Source: an uncultured Bacteroidales bacterium
Lineage (GTDB): Bacteria > Bacteroidota > Bacteroidia > Bacteroidales > UBA932
DNA length: 8,820 bases
NCBI GenBank assembly: GCA_946999645.1
Contig: CAMQDS010000024.1
Coordinates: forward strand, 1-8,820
Direction: 5' to 3'
In this document: positions 1 to 7,510 of the stretch, piece after piece
Position numbering within the stretch: the first letter of the stretch is position 1
Layout: each line of letters opens with the position of its first letter
Translations under genes and position numbers: made by a program
The notes under the pieces: model-generated
Database searches by the model: none
What the model was told of the DNA's origin: nothing
What the model saw: only the letters and a program-made list of their open reading frames with translations

Positions 1-360
1 CATTTTGACGAGAAATATTCGATACCTACCCACACGATTCGTTATAGAGCCAAAAGTTTTTAGAGATCTAACTTATTAATAAGTTATTCGTATGCAATCT
101 ATATAATATATAAGGGAAAGAGCCCTTTAGCAAGCATTGTACTACGATATGATTAATAACCGAGTCACCATAAATCTGATATAGGCTACCTGATTATTGA
201 GTTGTTGAAACTTTATACTTTAATTCTTCGTAAAGCTATTCTTGTTGACTGGGAGTATACTTGCATGATAAAGCGTGAAGTTGTCCGTTTCGTGGAACTT
301 CTGTACAAACCAAGTACAAAAGAGCTTGCTCATTTAGACATAAAGTTTGACATCTGCATT
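1..360. other. Left-flank region without an intact gene
   Basis: No complete gene is visible here on either strand. The first 60 bases are open on the plus strand in frame 1, ending at a TAG at 61-63. They could be the last 20 codons of a gene entering from the left, but the minus strand is open over the same stretch, so this is not decisive. The rest holds a perfect palindrome (69-86), a weak 5-bp hairpin (112-127) and a plus-strand open stretch (160-369). I found no tRNA-like cloverleaf, insertion-sequence end or convincing terminator for the minus-strand operon that runs into this region. Confidence 0.5.
69..86. repeat. 18-bp perfect palindrome
   Basis: The sequence taacttattaataagtta reads the same on both strands with no spacer. 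It is entirely AT except for one C and one G. Perfect palindromes of this kind can be binding sites for a dimeric regulator or a recombination site, but in AT-rich DNA they also arise by chance. It is not next to a promoter that I can recognise, so no function is assigned. Confidence 0.5.
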
Positions 361-369
361 TTAGTTTAA
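160..369 (+). pseudogene. Possible gene remnant, unrecognised
   Basis: The plus strand is open for 69 codons from just after a TAA at 157-159 to a TAA at 367-369. The only in-frame ATG is at 265, leaving 34 residues, so any original start lies upstream and has been lost. The reading uses codons common in coding DNA of such genomes (CGT arginine, GCT, GTT, GAA). By hand count, 241-360 is about 39% GC, against about 24% in the neighbouring small gene. The product would contain VRFVELLYKPSTKELAHLDI, which I do not recognise. It overlaps the last codons of the minus-strand 153-residue gene by 9 bp. It could be a decayed gene or a chance open frame. Confidence 0.22.
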
Positions 370-822
370 CGTCAGTGGAATATCATTTTTCTTTATAGAT
401 TTTATAAAAGATAAAGAGTCCATTGGGCCTATTAGTCCATTAGTAATAATAGGATATGCATAACCATCTATATATAAAGTAATAGAGTCCTGTTCATTGT
501 AATGTATTGGACATTCCTTGTCTATAATCCAATAATTAGTCAAACTTATATTGCCTTTTTTATTTTTTGAACTGCGTTTTATATAATATCCTTTTGTACA
601 TGCAATAATCCATTTGGAATTATAAGAATATTTAGAAACCCCAAATGGAAGTACGAAATACTCTCTATTATCTTTTTTATATAATAAACTTTTATCGGAT
701 GTAATAATAAAACCATTACCAAGTTCTTCAGATATTCCCCAATTTAACGGATAAGTTATTATAAAATAGATGATAATTCCAATCCCCATCATTAGAAACA
801 TTTTAAATATTTTTTTTTTCAT
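361..822 (-). CDS. Membrane-anchored small protein, candidate RHS immunity
   Basis: This 153-residue protein has a basic N-terminus (MKKKIFK), one hydrophobic segment at about residues 6-26, and a hydrophilic remainder with no lipoprotein Cys motif. It is probably an inner-membrane protein with its C-terminal domain in the periplasm. The soluble part has short blocks GNGF (35-38), WIIA (71-74), YWIIDKE (97-103) and GPMDSLSF (132-139). This pattern loosely recalls small uncharacterised Bacteroidota proteins of a DUF3997-like kind; that is from memory and weak. It follows the RHS gene on the same strand after 76 bp, with no recognisable promoter of its own, so it is probably co-transcribed. That position is where immunity genes sit beside polymorphic toxins, so protection against the RHS tip is inferred, not shown. 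Its GC content is very low (about 24% over 541-720). A run of ten A residues on the coding strand follows the ATG almost directly. Confidence 0.75.
   Translation of the reverse strand: MKKKIFKMFLMMGIGIIIYFIITYPLNWGISEELGNGFIITSDKSLLYKKDNREYFVLPFGVSKYSYNSKWIIACTKGYYIKRSSKNKKGNISLTNYWIIDKECPIHYNEQDSITLYIDGYAYPIITNGLIGPMDSLSFIKSIKKNDIPLTLN
810..819 (-). repeat. A10 homopolymer at start of small gene
   Basis: Ten T on the plus strand, read as ten A on the coding strand, lie immediately after the ATG of the 153-residue gene and encode KKK plus the first base of Ile. Loss or gain of one base by slippage would shift the whole gene out of frame. Confidence 0.6.
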
Positions 823-898
823 AAATTACTTGCAATTTAAAGGGTAGATAAATACCATAAGAATATGTAAACACTTGTTATTATGTTAATTTTTTTAA

Positions 899-3800
899 TC
901 ATTCTTTTAAATGTCCAACACCATAATACAAGGTTTTAAAACCATGAGAATCATTAAGACCTGTACGCCATCGTTCAAAATTAATTAAGATGCTTCTCCA
1001 TAATCCTCCTCCTTTATTCCAATCGTAATCAGTAGCATTATCATTTACAACTTTCACTTCTCGTTTATTACGATTTAAAAGAATCATATTTACTCTTCCA
1101 AGAGCATATACTACATTTCTTTCTGAATAGAAGAATGTAGATTTGATAAAACGGATTATATCTTTGGATAAAAGATTCTGTGGAGTGACTTTCTTTTCTT
1201 CTTTAAAGTCTGAAGTTGATAATGAACCAAAATCCAGTTTAGAGGCATCAATATATAAAGTATTATCCGGTGTCGGGTGTTTTAAAGCATTAGGATGTTC
1301 TTTAGCCCACTTAATTCCTTCTGATATTGTTACGTATCCATCGTAATCTGGGCGTTTAACCAACTCTGCATTATGATTCCATATTTTTCGATAGACCCCA
1401 GGTGCTATATTGCCTAAATAGAGATGTTTTTGCGCTTGAGAATGAGGCATTCCTTGTTTAAAAAATCTTTTATCCATAATAATATAGTCGCCAGATAGCC
1501 CTTTATCATCTGTGCCCAAGAAAACGCCTCGATTACTATATACTGGCGCTTTTCCATCAACATCATTTAATTTTATAGGATTATCAATACAATATATATA
1601 TCCTGATACATTGAAATATTTCTCAGCCAATGGGTCCACACACATCCATCTTCCCAGCACAGCATCATAGTGGCGTGCACCATAATCATACCAATCCAAT
1701 CCGTGCATACGGTCAAGTTCCTTGCCGTTGTACTTGTAAGATTGTGCGCCTCCGCCTGTACTCTCACCCATCAGTCCACCAAAGGCATAGTAATGATTCA
1801 CTTGCTCCACTTGTCCATGCTCATCTATCACTACACGATTGTTTCCAAGGTGGTCCTGCAAGTAGTAATGGTATGTTGGAGTGGAATTCGCAAGTGTAAT
1901 GTATCCCACGTCGGTAAGAATCTTGCTTAATTGTCCATTCTCATAAATCATATTTCCACAGTAATCGGTTTTCAGCGTTAAAGCCACATTAGTAGATAGA
2001 GGCGGAACGATGCTACCCATAGGTACAAAGAGGTTAGTCTTCGAGGTTTTATAGGTGACAGAGAGTTTACGTCCTGCACCATCATATGAGTATTCTGTCA
2101 TGTGCCCAAAACTAAACTGAAGTTTCGATGGTAAATTTAATAAATTATATTCTATCTTCGAAATCTTTTTATTGAAATCTTCTGTCATGTTACCATTTGC
2201 ATCATAGACATACTCATTTTCTACATCTGCACCATCAACGAATTGAAACGCACCATAGGATGTCACTGACGTTGTGGCAGCATCCGTAACCTTAATAAGC
2301 TGATTACCATTATATTTGTATGCCAACTTATCTATAAGTCCAAAACCACTATCATGTTTACCATGCCGTCGTAAGGTTAATATGTTTCCCATCAAATCGT
2401 ATGTAAGAATCTCATTGTATTTATCATTGATAGTTATATTGTTACCTTCTCCATACAAAGCATGAGTCAGACGATTGACATGATCATAACGGAATTGGTA
2501 ACCGCGCATTACTTTCTCCATACCAGCCTTCCACTGCATAGCACTGATATTACCACTATAAGAAGAAACTTGCGGTGAAATCCCCCCGACAGCAGTATTA
2601 TATGCTAATGTTTCAGAAAAGAAATTTCCTGAGATTCCTGTCAACCAGTCACGTACATTATAGGTATATACAGATGTCTCTGTTGCTTTCGACTGTTCCT
2701 GCAGTCGACCAATTTCATCATAGGAATTGCTCAGGAGTATTTTCTCTGGTAAGTCATTTAATTTATGGGATGTGGTGAGAAGACGATTGACGTGATCATA
2801 AGTGTAACTATATACTTCTTTCTGCACAGGCTTATTTGGTACAGTGTGTATATGCAGTTTCTGCCTTATCGTTCCAGAAAAATTATAGGCTGTATACTCA
2901 TCTTCGAATCCTCCCAAATGATTGCTGGCATGCACCTGTACCATACGTCCATAATCATCATAATAGTAGGAAGTAATGGTATACTTGTCAGAAGCATCAA
3001 GGCTATAAATACGTTTACCTGTCAGTAAACCCTTAGCTCCACCTATATATTGTTGATCATAACCAACAATCATAGCATTATATTGTATTTTTACTTTTTC
3101 CAATGTTGACAAGGAATTGATAAATCGGTAATCATCATAGTAGTCTACAGAAGTTAAATAAATAGGTGTAAAATTTAAATTCACAGTATAACCAGCTATT
3201 GCACCAGAACCTGTAAAGCTGGCTAACACTACCATATTACTTACATCGGGAACTGTCTGTAATTTACATACAGCAGAAATAACGTGTCGTCCAAAGGCAT
3301 CATATAGAAAGAGTGACCATTCTTTTTTTTCATACTGGTTCCCATCTTGACTAAAAATAAGTCTGTCAGCCATGTCGTATTTCATTAAAATTGCTTTGCA
3401 ACCAGGTAGTTTCTTTATGACGCAATTACCTCTTCTATCATATTGGTAATAATATGCTGTTTGTTGTAATAGCTCATGGTTAATATTCCAGCTGGAATTA
3501 GCTGTAGAAAGGCGTTGAGATGCATCGGGGGGTAGTATATAACGTAAATGACCAAAATCATCGTAAACGAAATAAGTATCTAACATCTTACTACCATCCA
3601 TTACTCTCTTTAACACCACTCTACCTTGCTTGTCCTTAAACTCATAATTAACATGATCGTCCTCGTCAGTAGTTTGGATGACGACAAGTTCAGATTTTGG
3701 ATAAAAACCCTTGTTGAGAATAGACTGCTGATCATCTCGTATGGCATACAGAACACATGCTAAACTACCTTTCTCCGTATTAGTAAAATAGTTTTTTTTG

Positions 3801-4402
3801 ACTTTACGCCCCACATTATACCAAGCTTGTCCAGGTCCTGTTGTATAAGAAACTCTGTCCAATGACGACCGCTCATAAATTATTTCTTGATAAGCCATAG
3901 GATCCAAATAAAACGATTGAGAAGCAGTCTGTACACATGACTGATCAATACAACCATCATGAGCAGCCATAGGTACTGGAGACCATACTTTATATTGTCT
4001 GCCAGCACCATCATACTCTTGATAGGTTACAATATCACTTCTATATGGCGAAGCTGCTTTTAGTGCAGTTTCAAAAGGACGTCCAAGACCATCATAATAC
4101 ACAATTTTATCTATATATTTCGTTCCATTTGCATTCAGCATAGTACGTTCAAGAGTATAATTTTCATCAATTCTTGAGGAGAAAGGTCGTATATCTGATA
4201 GTGATGTAAGATGCTTATCTGTGTTTATTTTTACACTATCTAAGCAAGACCTTTTTTCAATAATATCCAATACGTTCTTGATAGGTTGTGCAGTCTTAGC
4301 AACTGACAAATGAACTGAACTGAAAAAAAATATTAACAGCACGATGATGATATGCTGTGTACTACAGTTAACGATTTTTATGTTACACTTCATAACACTC
4401 AT
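899..4402 (-). CDS. DUF6443/RHS core protein with variable C-terminal tip
   Basis: This is a 1167-residue RHS protein. A signal peptide spans about residues 1-35, with a hydrophobic IIIVLLIFFF core and probable cleavage after SVA. Met4 is an alternative start; neither has a Shine-Dalgarno sequence. A DUF6443-type domain begins near residue 77 (ENYTLERT, then IVYYDGLGRPFE at 100-111). Many YD repeats follow (for example FVYDDFGHL, YYYDDYGRM, YSYDGAGRK). The RHS-associated core (TIGR03696 type) spans about 843-950: YHYYLQDHLGNNR, GRWMCVDPLAEKY and the closing NDVDGK. Such repeats form a hollow beta-shell that encloses a C-terminal effector. The tip (952-1167, bases 899-1549) is much more AT-rich than the core. 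It has GTDDKGL, RPDYDGYVT and a final block with DYDW (1125-1128) and SHGF (1152-1155). I do not recognise a catalytic family with confidence. The gene starts 6 bp after the preceding RHS gene, so the two are almost certainly co-transcribed. No T9SS sorting domain is present. Confidence 0.93.
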   Translation of the reverse strand: MSVMKCNIKIVNCSTQHIIIVLLIFFFSSVHLSVAKTAQPIKNVLDIIEKRSCLDSVKINTDKHLTSLSDIRPFSSRIDENYTLERTMLNANGTKYIDKIVYYDGLGRPFETALKAASPYRSDIVTYQEYDGAGRQYKVWSPVPMAAHDGCIDQSCVQTASQSFYLDPMAYQEIIYERSSLDRVSYTTGPGQAWYNVGRKVKKNYFTNTEKGSLACVLYAIRDDQQSILNKGFYPKSELVVIQTTDEDDHVNYEFKDKQGRVVLKRVMDGSKMLDTYFVYDDFGHLRYILPPDASQRLSTANSSWNINHELLQQTAYYYQYDRRGNCVIKKLPGCKAILMKYDMADRLIFSQDGNQYEKKEWSLFLYDAFGRHVISAVCKLQTVPDVSNMVVLASFTGSGAIAGYTVNLNFTPIYLTSVDYYDDYRFINSLSTLEKVKIQYNAMIVGYDQQYIGGAKGLLTGKRIYSLDASDKYTITSYYYDDYGRMVQVHASNHLGGFEDEYTAYNFSGTIRQKLHIHTVPNKPVQKEVYSYTYDHVNRLLTTSHKLNDLPEKILLSNSYDEIGRLQEQSKATETSVYTYNVRDWLTGISGNFFSETLAYNTAVGGISPQVSSYSGNISAMQWKAGMEKVMRGYQFRYDHVNRLTHALYGEGNNITINDKYNEILTYDLMGNILTLRRHGKHDSGFGLIDKLAYKYNGNQLIKVTDAATTSVTSYGAFQFVDGADVENEYVYDANGNMTEDFNKKISKIEYNLLNLPSKLQFSFGHMTEYSYDGAGRKLSVTYKTSKTNLFVPMGSIVPPLSTNVALTLKTDYCGNMIYENGQLSKILTDVGYITLANSTPTYHYYLQDHLGNNRVVIDEHGQVEQVNHYYAFGGLMGESTGGGAQSYKYNGKELDRMHGLDWYDYGARHYDAVLGRWMCVDPLAEKYFNVSGYIYCIDNPIKLNDVDGKAPVYSNRGVFLGTDDKGLSGDYIIMDKRFFKQGMPHSQAQKHLYLGNIAPGVYRKIWNHNAELVKRPDYDGYVTISEGIKWAKEHPNALKHPTPDNTLYIDASKLDFGSLSTSDFKEEKKVTPQNLLSKDIIRFIKSTFFYSERNVVYALGRVNMILLNRNKREVKVVNDNATDYDWNKGGGLWRSILINFERWRTGLNDSHGFKTLYYGVGHLKE
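2471..2488 (-). repeat. YD-repeat DNA copy 1
   Basis: These 18 bases encode YDHVNR (residues 639-644) and match 2783-2800 at 17 of 18 positions. The two copies are 312 bp apart, exactly 104 codons, so recombination between them would delete or duplicate YD repeats without a frameshift. Nearly identical DNA, not only protein, suggests a fairly recent internal duplication or strong codon conservation. Confidence 0.5.
2783..2800 (-). repeat. YD-repeat DNA copy 2
   Basis: Partner of the copy at 2471-2488, differing at one base. It encodes YDHVNR at residues 535-540 of the same RHS protein. Confidence 0.5.
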
Positions 4403-4408
4403 TTTAAG

Positions 4409-7351
4409 TTACTTTTTATACTGATATTGATACTGCTGGATAATATGTCCCTGATGGTCCTTCACCTTTCTTAATCTTCCAAGAGAATCATATTCATAAT
4501 AAAACGTTATACCATTTGGAGCGGTCTTACTCGTTAACCCAACCATAGGTTGATAACCATAATAACTGACCATAAACCTTGTATCTGCCAAGATAGGTCG
4601 TAGAAAGTTTTTTATGTCATCTAAAGATGGGTGTGTACGATTGGCAAAGTTAAGGACTGCAGCCTCTCCGCCTAATGCCGATATAACGTCCTGATATGTA
4701 GCATTTTTAATTTCTGCAATAGGGTAAAGACTCCTATAGCTCCATAGATAGCAAGTATTATCCATTTTTCCACCTCCTATATAAAATGATTGCCCCAAAC
4801 GGTTATTAGGTAGATATTTAAACTGAGATTTTAATACACCCCAGTTGTATGGCTGATCTTTTGTGATAACAAATGGAGTACCTAATTCTTTGTCTGCCAC
4901 ATATACCTCCGTAGGCTGTCCTGATTCATTATACTTTGTCAAGGTTCCTTCAACCAGTTTCCCATCAATATAGCTGGTTGTAGATATAGGACATACAATA
5001 TTTCTACTTATTAATCCATTAACAGAAGATGATGTATAATCTTCAGGATACATAATGTTTGTAACCTGAGATTTTCCATTGCTCAACACTGTAGAAATCT
5101 GAGTTGGATTATTATGATGAGGACTATCATAACTATATGACACCTTTACAACATTCGGAATTGTACTGTCACCTATGTAACAATAGGTTTTTGTTGTTGT
5201 TCCATAGTTTCTTAAAGTTCCTGTTAGAATATCGTATTCATATAGCCAAAATAATTTGTATGGATCCATATCACTGCTATTCTGAAGAAAAGTACTTATA
5301 TCACGTCTACGATTCCACTCATCCATAATATCTGACTCTGAAAAAGTAGCAAGACGAGACATCTTGAAATTACCAAAAGATTTCTTTGGAAAGAATCTCC
5401 AATCGTAGAATTCTTCTTTCATAATAGTAAAACTACCATCATTATTAGCCCTATATATATCTTTTCTTTTGAGTAAACCATAATTTTCATCTCTCTTTAT
5501 GCATATGACCATAGTACCTTCGTCACCATCTACCCCCGAAGAAGTAAAAGAATATTTATTTCTTAGTACCTCCCCGAAGTAATAGATATTCTTACCAAGA
5601 TTTTTTGTGCCGTCTGAGAATGTTTCACTTACTGTTGAGTACCACACATCGTTATTTCCTAATTCTCCTTTAAGATTATTGCTATAACTTCTGTTCCTAT
5701 AAAAATAATAACTATTGCCTTCACCAGCTCCGTATGGGTTAACTGTTCTGAGTTCAAAAGTTGTTGTACGATAATTTGAATGTGCAGAAAAATCCAAATC
5801 TATTTGCCCATCATCATAACTATATTCTTTTATTTCTGTCTTATCATCCTGCGCCTTATTAGTAATTCTTTTTATTCGTAAACCTCCTGCTTCAAACTTC
5901 CTAGATAAATAATCTGCATAACTATTTAATTCGTATGTAAATTCTGTTTCTCCCTTTGTAGGATATATTATTTTTTTGAGGGTTTCACAAAGTGATCCAG
6001 CAAAAGAGGGCTGTCTATCATTGCTGCCTATCGTGACCTTATTCTCAAAATAACGTCGATAATTATATTCCGTTTCTGTAAGATAATACTGCCTTTTTGT
6101 ACAATCGTCTATAGACTGATTGTAATACCCCCAAAAGTCTGTTCCAGTTTTATAATCCTCCATAACTCCTGGATTATATAAAAATTTATATTCTTCTACA
6201 CCATCATTGCTTGAATTTAATCCAGAAATTCTTACTGCATCAAGCCTTTTGTGATTATAGTAGGAGTGTGTAGAAAAAGCAGACTTGACAAAGGTAACTT
6301 GTCGAATAAGATTGTTCTCATTATCTAAAACCTTGAATCCATAAATCTCATCTTTGGAAACATTAATATCAAACTTTATTTTTCCCGATGCAAAACTAAT
6401 TTCTGAAATAATCATACCTTCATCTATACAATTTGGACCTTGTTGATTACTACAACAACTATAATGAGCAGCAACAGCCAAAGTATCAATTGCGTTAGAA
6501 TGTGTATTAAGTTGTTTTCCATAATCACCCAATATACGAGCATAAGAATTGTTAGCACTGAAAGAACGTTCTCTGCGTGGAGTTTTCAAATAACTGTAAT
6601 TTACAGTATATTTTCCACTTGCATCTGTCACACTTTTGAGAAGCCAAGTAGTGAAGGCATACTTGCTTTCTAGATTAAGAGTCGATTCAACCATACCATT
6701 ACCAAACTCATATTTTGTACCAGACTCATCTGTAACATTAATACCACCTATTAAAACCTTTGAAGTTGAACGATTAGAAGGGACAGTATTTAGATTTATC
6801 TTTAGATTACTAAAGGTTAAGAGATAAGGTGTGAAATCTGTTTTTGTTTTTTTCTCTATGATAAAATTACCATCTATCAGCTGAGATGCTATGCTGAAGA
6901 CATCATGCTCTGTATCATAAACATTTTTCAAGCATGCATCCAAATAATTTACTTGTTCAAAAGAACTTTGGTCAATTTCATTAAAATCATAATTGATAGG
7001 TGGATCTATCGCTGTTTCGTCGGGAGCACCACATATGGTTCTTGAAATCTGTCCACCAATATTCAGAGTCCATCCTAATCCAATTTCGCTGACATCATAT
7101 CCAGGCCTTACGTTTCTTATATGATAGGATAGAGTAATAGGTATTTCAATATCACCTGATTTAATTGTATATAATGGAATAGAAATATTAGGAACTCCTG
7201 TCTGATAGCCAATTGGGATTTCTCCATAACGTAAAAACGTTTGGGCTTTGGGAGATGCAGGAGTAATCCTATCAGACTGTGCGAGGATTGGATTAATACC
7301 TACTTGACAAAACAAACAGATAATTAACAGATAAAAATATTTTCTTTTCAT
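4409..7351 (-). CDS. Secreted RHS-type protein, SpvB-like N-terminal half
   Basis: This 980-residue exported protein has a signal peptide at about 1-24, cleaved after NPILA. The mature N-terminus carries the block usual in Bacteroidota RHS partners: YGEIPIGYQTGVPNISIPLY (42-61), then GLGWTLNIGG and ISR (91-104). This resembles the SpvB/TcB-type front of Tc toxins. A Cys-rich loop (C299, C300, C308) lies in the first third. Near 866-886 is the WSYRSLYPIAEIKNATYQDV block often seen in this family, as I recall it. The end is a clear YD repeat (YYEYDSLGRLRKV, from about 951) finishing in QYQYQYKK, with no core domain, toxin tip or sorting domain. It is therefore half a shell: the downstream RHS protein starts 6 bp later with its own signal peptide and supplies the rest. 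The two probably assemble after export. A possible promoter lies at 7374-7381. No frameshift is visible. Confidence 0.92.
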   Translation of the reverse strand: MKRKYFYLLIICLFCQVGINPILAQSDRITPASPKAQTFLRYGEIPIGYQTGVPNISIPLYTIKSGDIEIPITLSYHIRNVRPGYDVSEIGLGWTLNIGGQISRTICGAPDETAIDPPINYDFNEIDQSSFEQVNYLDACLKNVYDTEHDVFSIASQLIDGNFIIEKKTKTDFTPYLLTFSNLKINLNTVPSNRSTSKVLIGGINVTDESGTKYEFGNGMVESTLNLESKYAFTTWLLKSVTDASGKYTVNYSYLKTPRRERSFSANNSYARILGDYGKQLNTHSNAIDTLAVAAHYSCCSNQQGPNCIDEGMIISEISFASGKIKFDINVSKDEIYGFKVLDNENNLIRQVTFVKSAFSTHSYYNHKRLDAVRISGLNSSNDGVEEYKFLYNPGVMEDYKTGTDFWGYYNQSIDDCTKRQYYLTETEYNYRRYFENKVTIGSNDRQPSFAGSLCETLKKIIYPTKGETEFTYELNSYADYLSRKFEAGGLRIKRITNKAQDDKTEIKEYSYDDGQIDLDFSAHSNYRTTTFELRTVNPYGAGEGNSYYFYRNRSYSNNLKGELGNNDVWYSTVSETFSDGTKNLGKNIYYFGEVLRNKYSFTSSGVDGDEGTMVICIKRDENYGLLKRKDIYRANNDGSFTIMKEEFYDWRFFPKKSFGNFKMSRLATFSESDIMDEWNRRRDISTFLQNSSDMDPYKLFWLYEYDILTGTLRNYGTTTKTYCYIGDSTIPNVVKVSYSYDSPHHNNPTQISTVLSNGKSQVTNIMYPEDYTSSSVNGLISRNIVCPISTTSYIDGKLVEGTLTKYNESGQPTEVYVADKELGTPFVITKDQPYNWGVLKSQFKYLPNNRLGQSFYIGGGKMDNTCYLWSYRSLYPIAEIKNATYQDVISALGGEAAVLNFANRTHPSLDDIKNFLRPILADTRFMVSYYGYQPMVGLTSKTAPNGITFYYEYDSLGRLRKVKDHQGHIIQQYQYQYKK

Positions 7352-7510
7352 AATAAAGTTAGGAAAGGTGTAACAAAACTAATAAAGAATATTTAAAACA
7401 TATAGACTAATTTATCACGTCACATCATATGAATAACTATAAATGTAACCGACATTTTTTCTAAAAACTATGTAAAATGCATTAGGAATTAATCAAAAAA
7501 TAATAAATAC
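7352..7510. other. Spacer between T9SS gene and RHS genes
   Basis: This 159-bp AT-rich gap contains the candidate promoter of the 980-residue gene next to its start and a short inverted repeat, aaatgt-aaccg-acattt, at 7441-7457. The repeat is AT-rich with only a 6-bp stem. Its T-run follows on the plus strand, so it would not terminate the minus-strand gene. Read-through from the upstream gene is likely. Confidence 0.5.
7374..7381 (-). promoter_or_regulatory. Possible -7 element of the RHS gene pair
   Basis: The minus strand reads TAGTTTTG, an exact match to the Bacteroidota -7 consensus TAnnTTTG, ending 22 bp before the ATG of the 980-residue gene. No good TTTG lies at the usual -33 distance, so this is weaker than the promoter of the first gene. 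If real, it lets the RHS genes be expressed without the T9SS-sorted gene. Confidence 0.35.

Noticed and set aside
1..63. C-terminal end of a plus-strand gene entering from the left
   Set aside because: Only 20 codons are visible, the minus strand is open over the same bases, and the residues match nothing I recognise.
112..127. Hairpin aaggg-aaagag-ccctt as operon terminator
   Set aside because: The stem has only 5 bp and there is no T-run after it in the minus-strand direction.
1573..1767. Second minus-strand frame inside the RHS core
   Set aside because: It is out of frame with the conserved core domain, which is intact in the main frame.
1630..1930. Overlapping plus-strand open frames opposite the RHS core
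   Set aside because: They lie fully inside the well-supported RHS gene, have no recognisable product and reflect the lack of stops opposite GC-richer coding DNA.
4393..4402. Start of the 1167-residue gene at the second ATG (4393)
   Set aside because: It is possible and would give the same signal peptide, but the first ATG fits the tight 6-bp junction with the preceding gene equally well; there is no ribosome-binding signal to decide.
6440..6827. Plus-strand open frames opposite the 980-residue gene
   Set aside because: They overlap coding sequence with clear family motifs on the other strand and have no start context or recognisable product.
7441..7460. Inverted repeat with T-run as terminator of the T9SS-sorted gene
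   Set aside because: The T-run follows the stem on the plus strand, the wrong direction, and the 6-bp stem is almost all AT.
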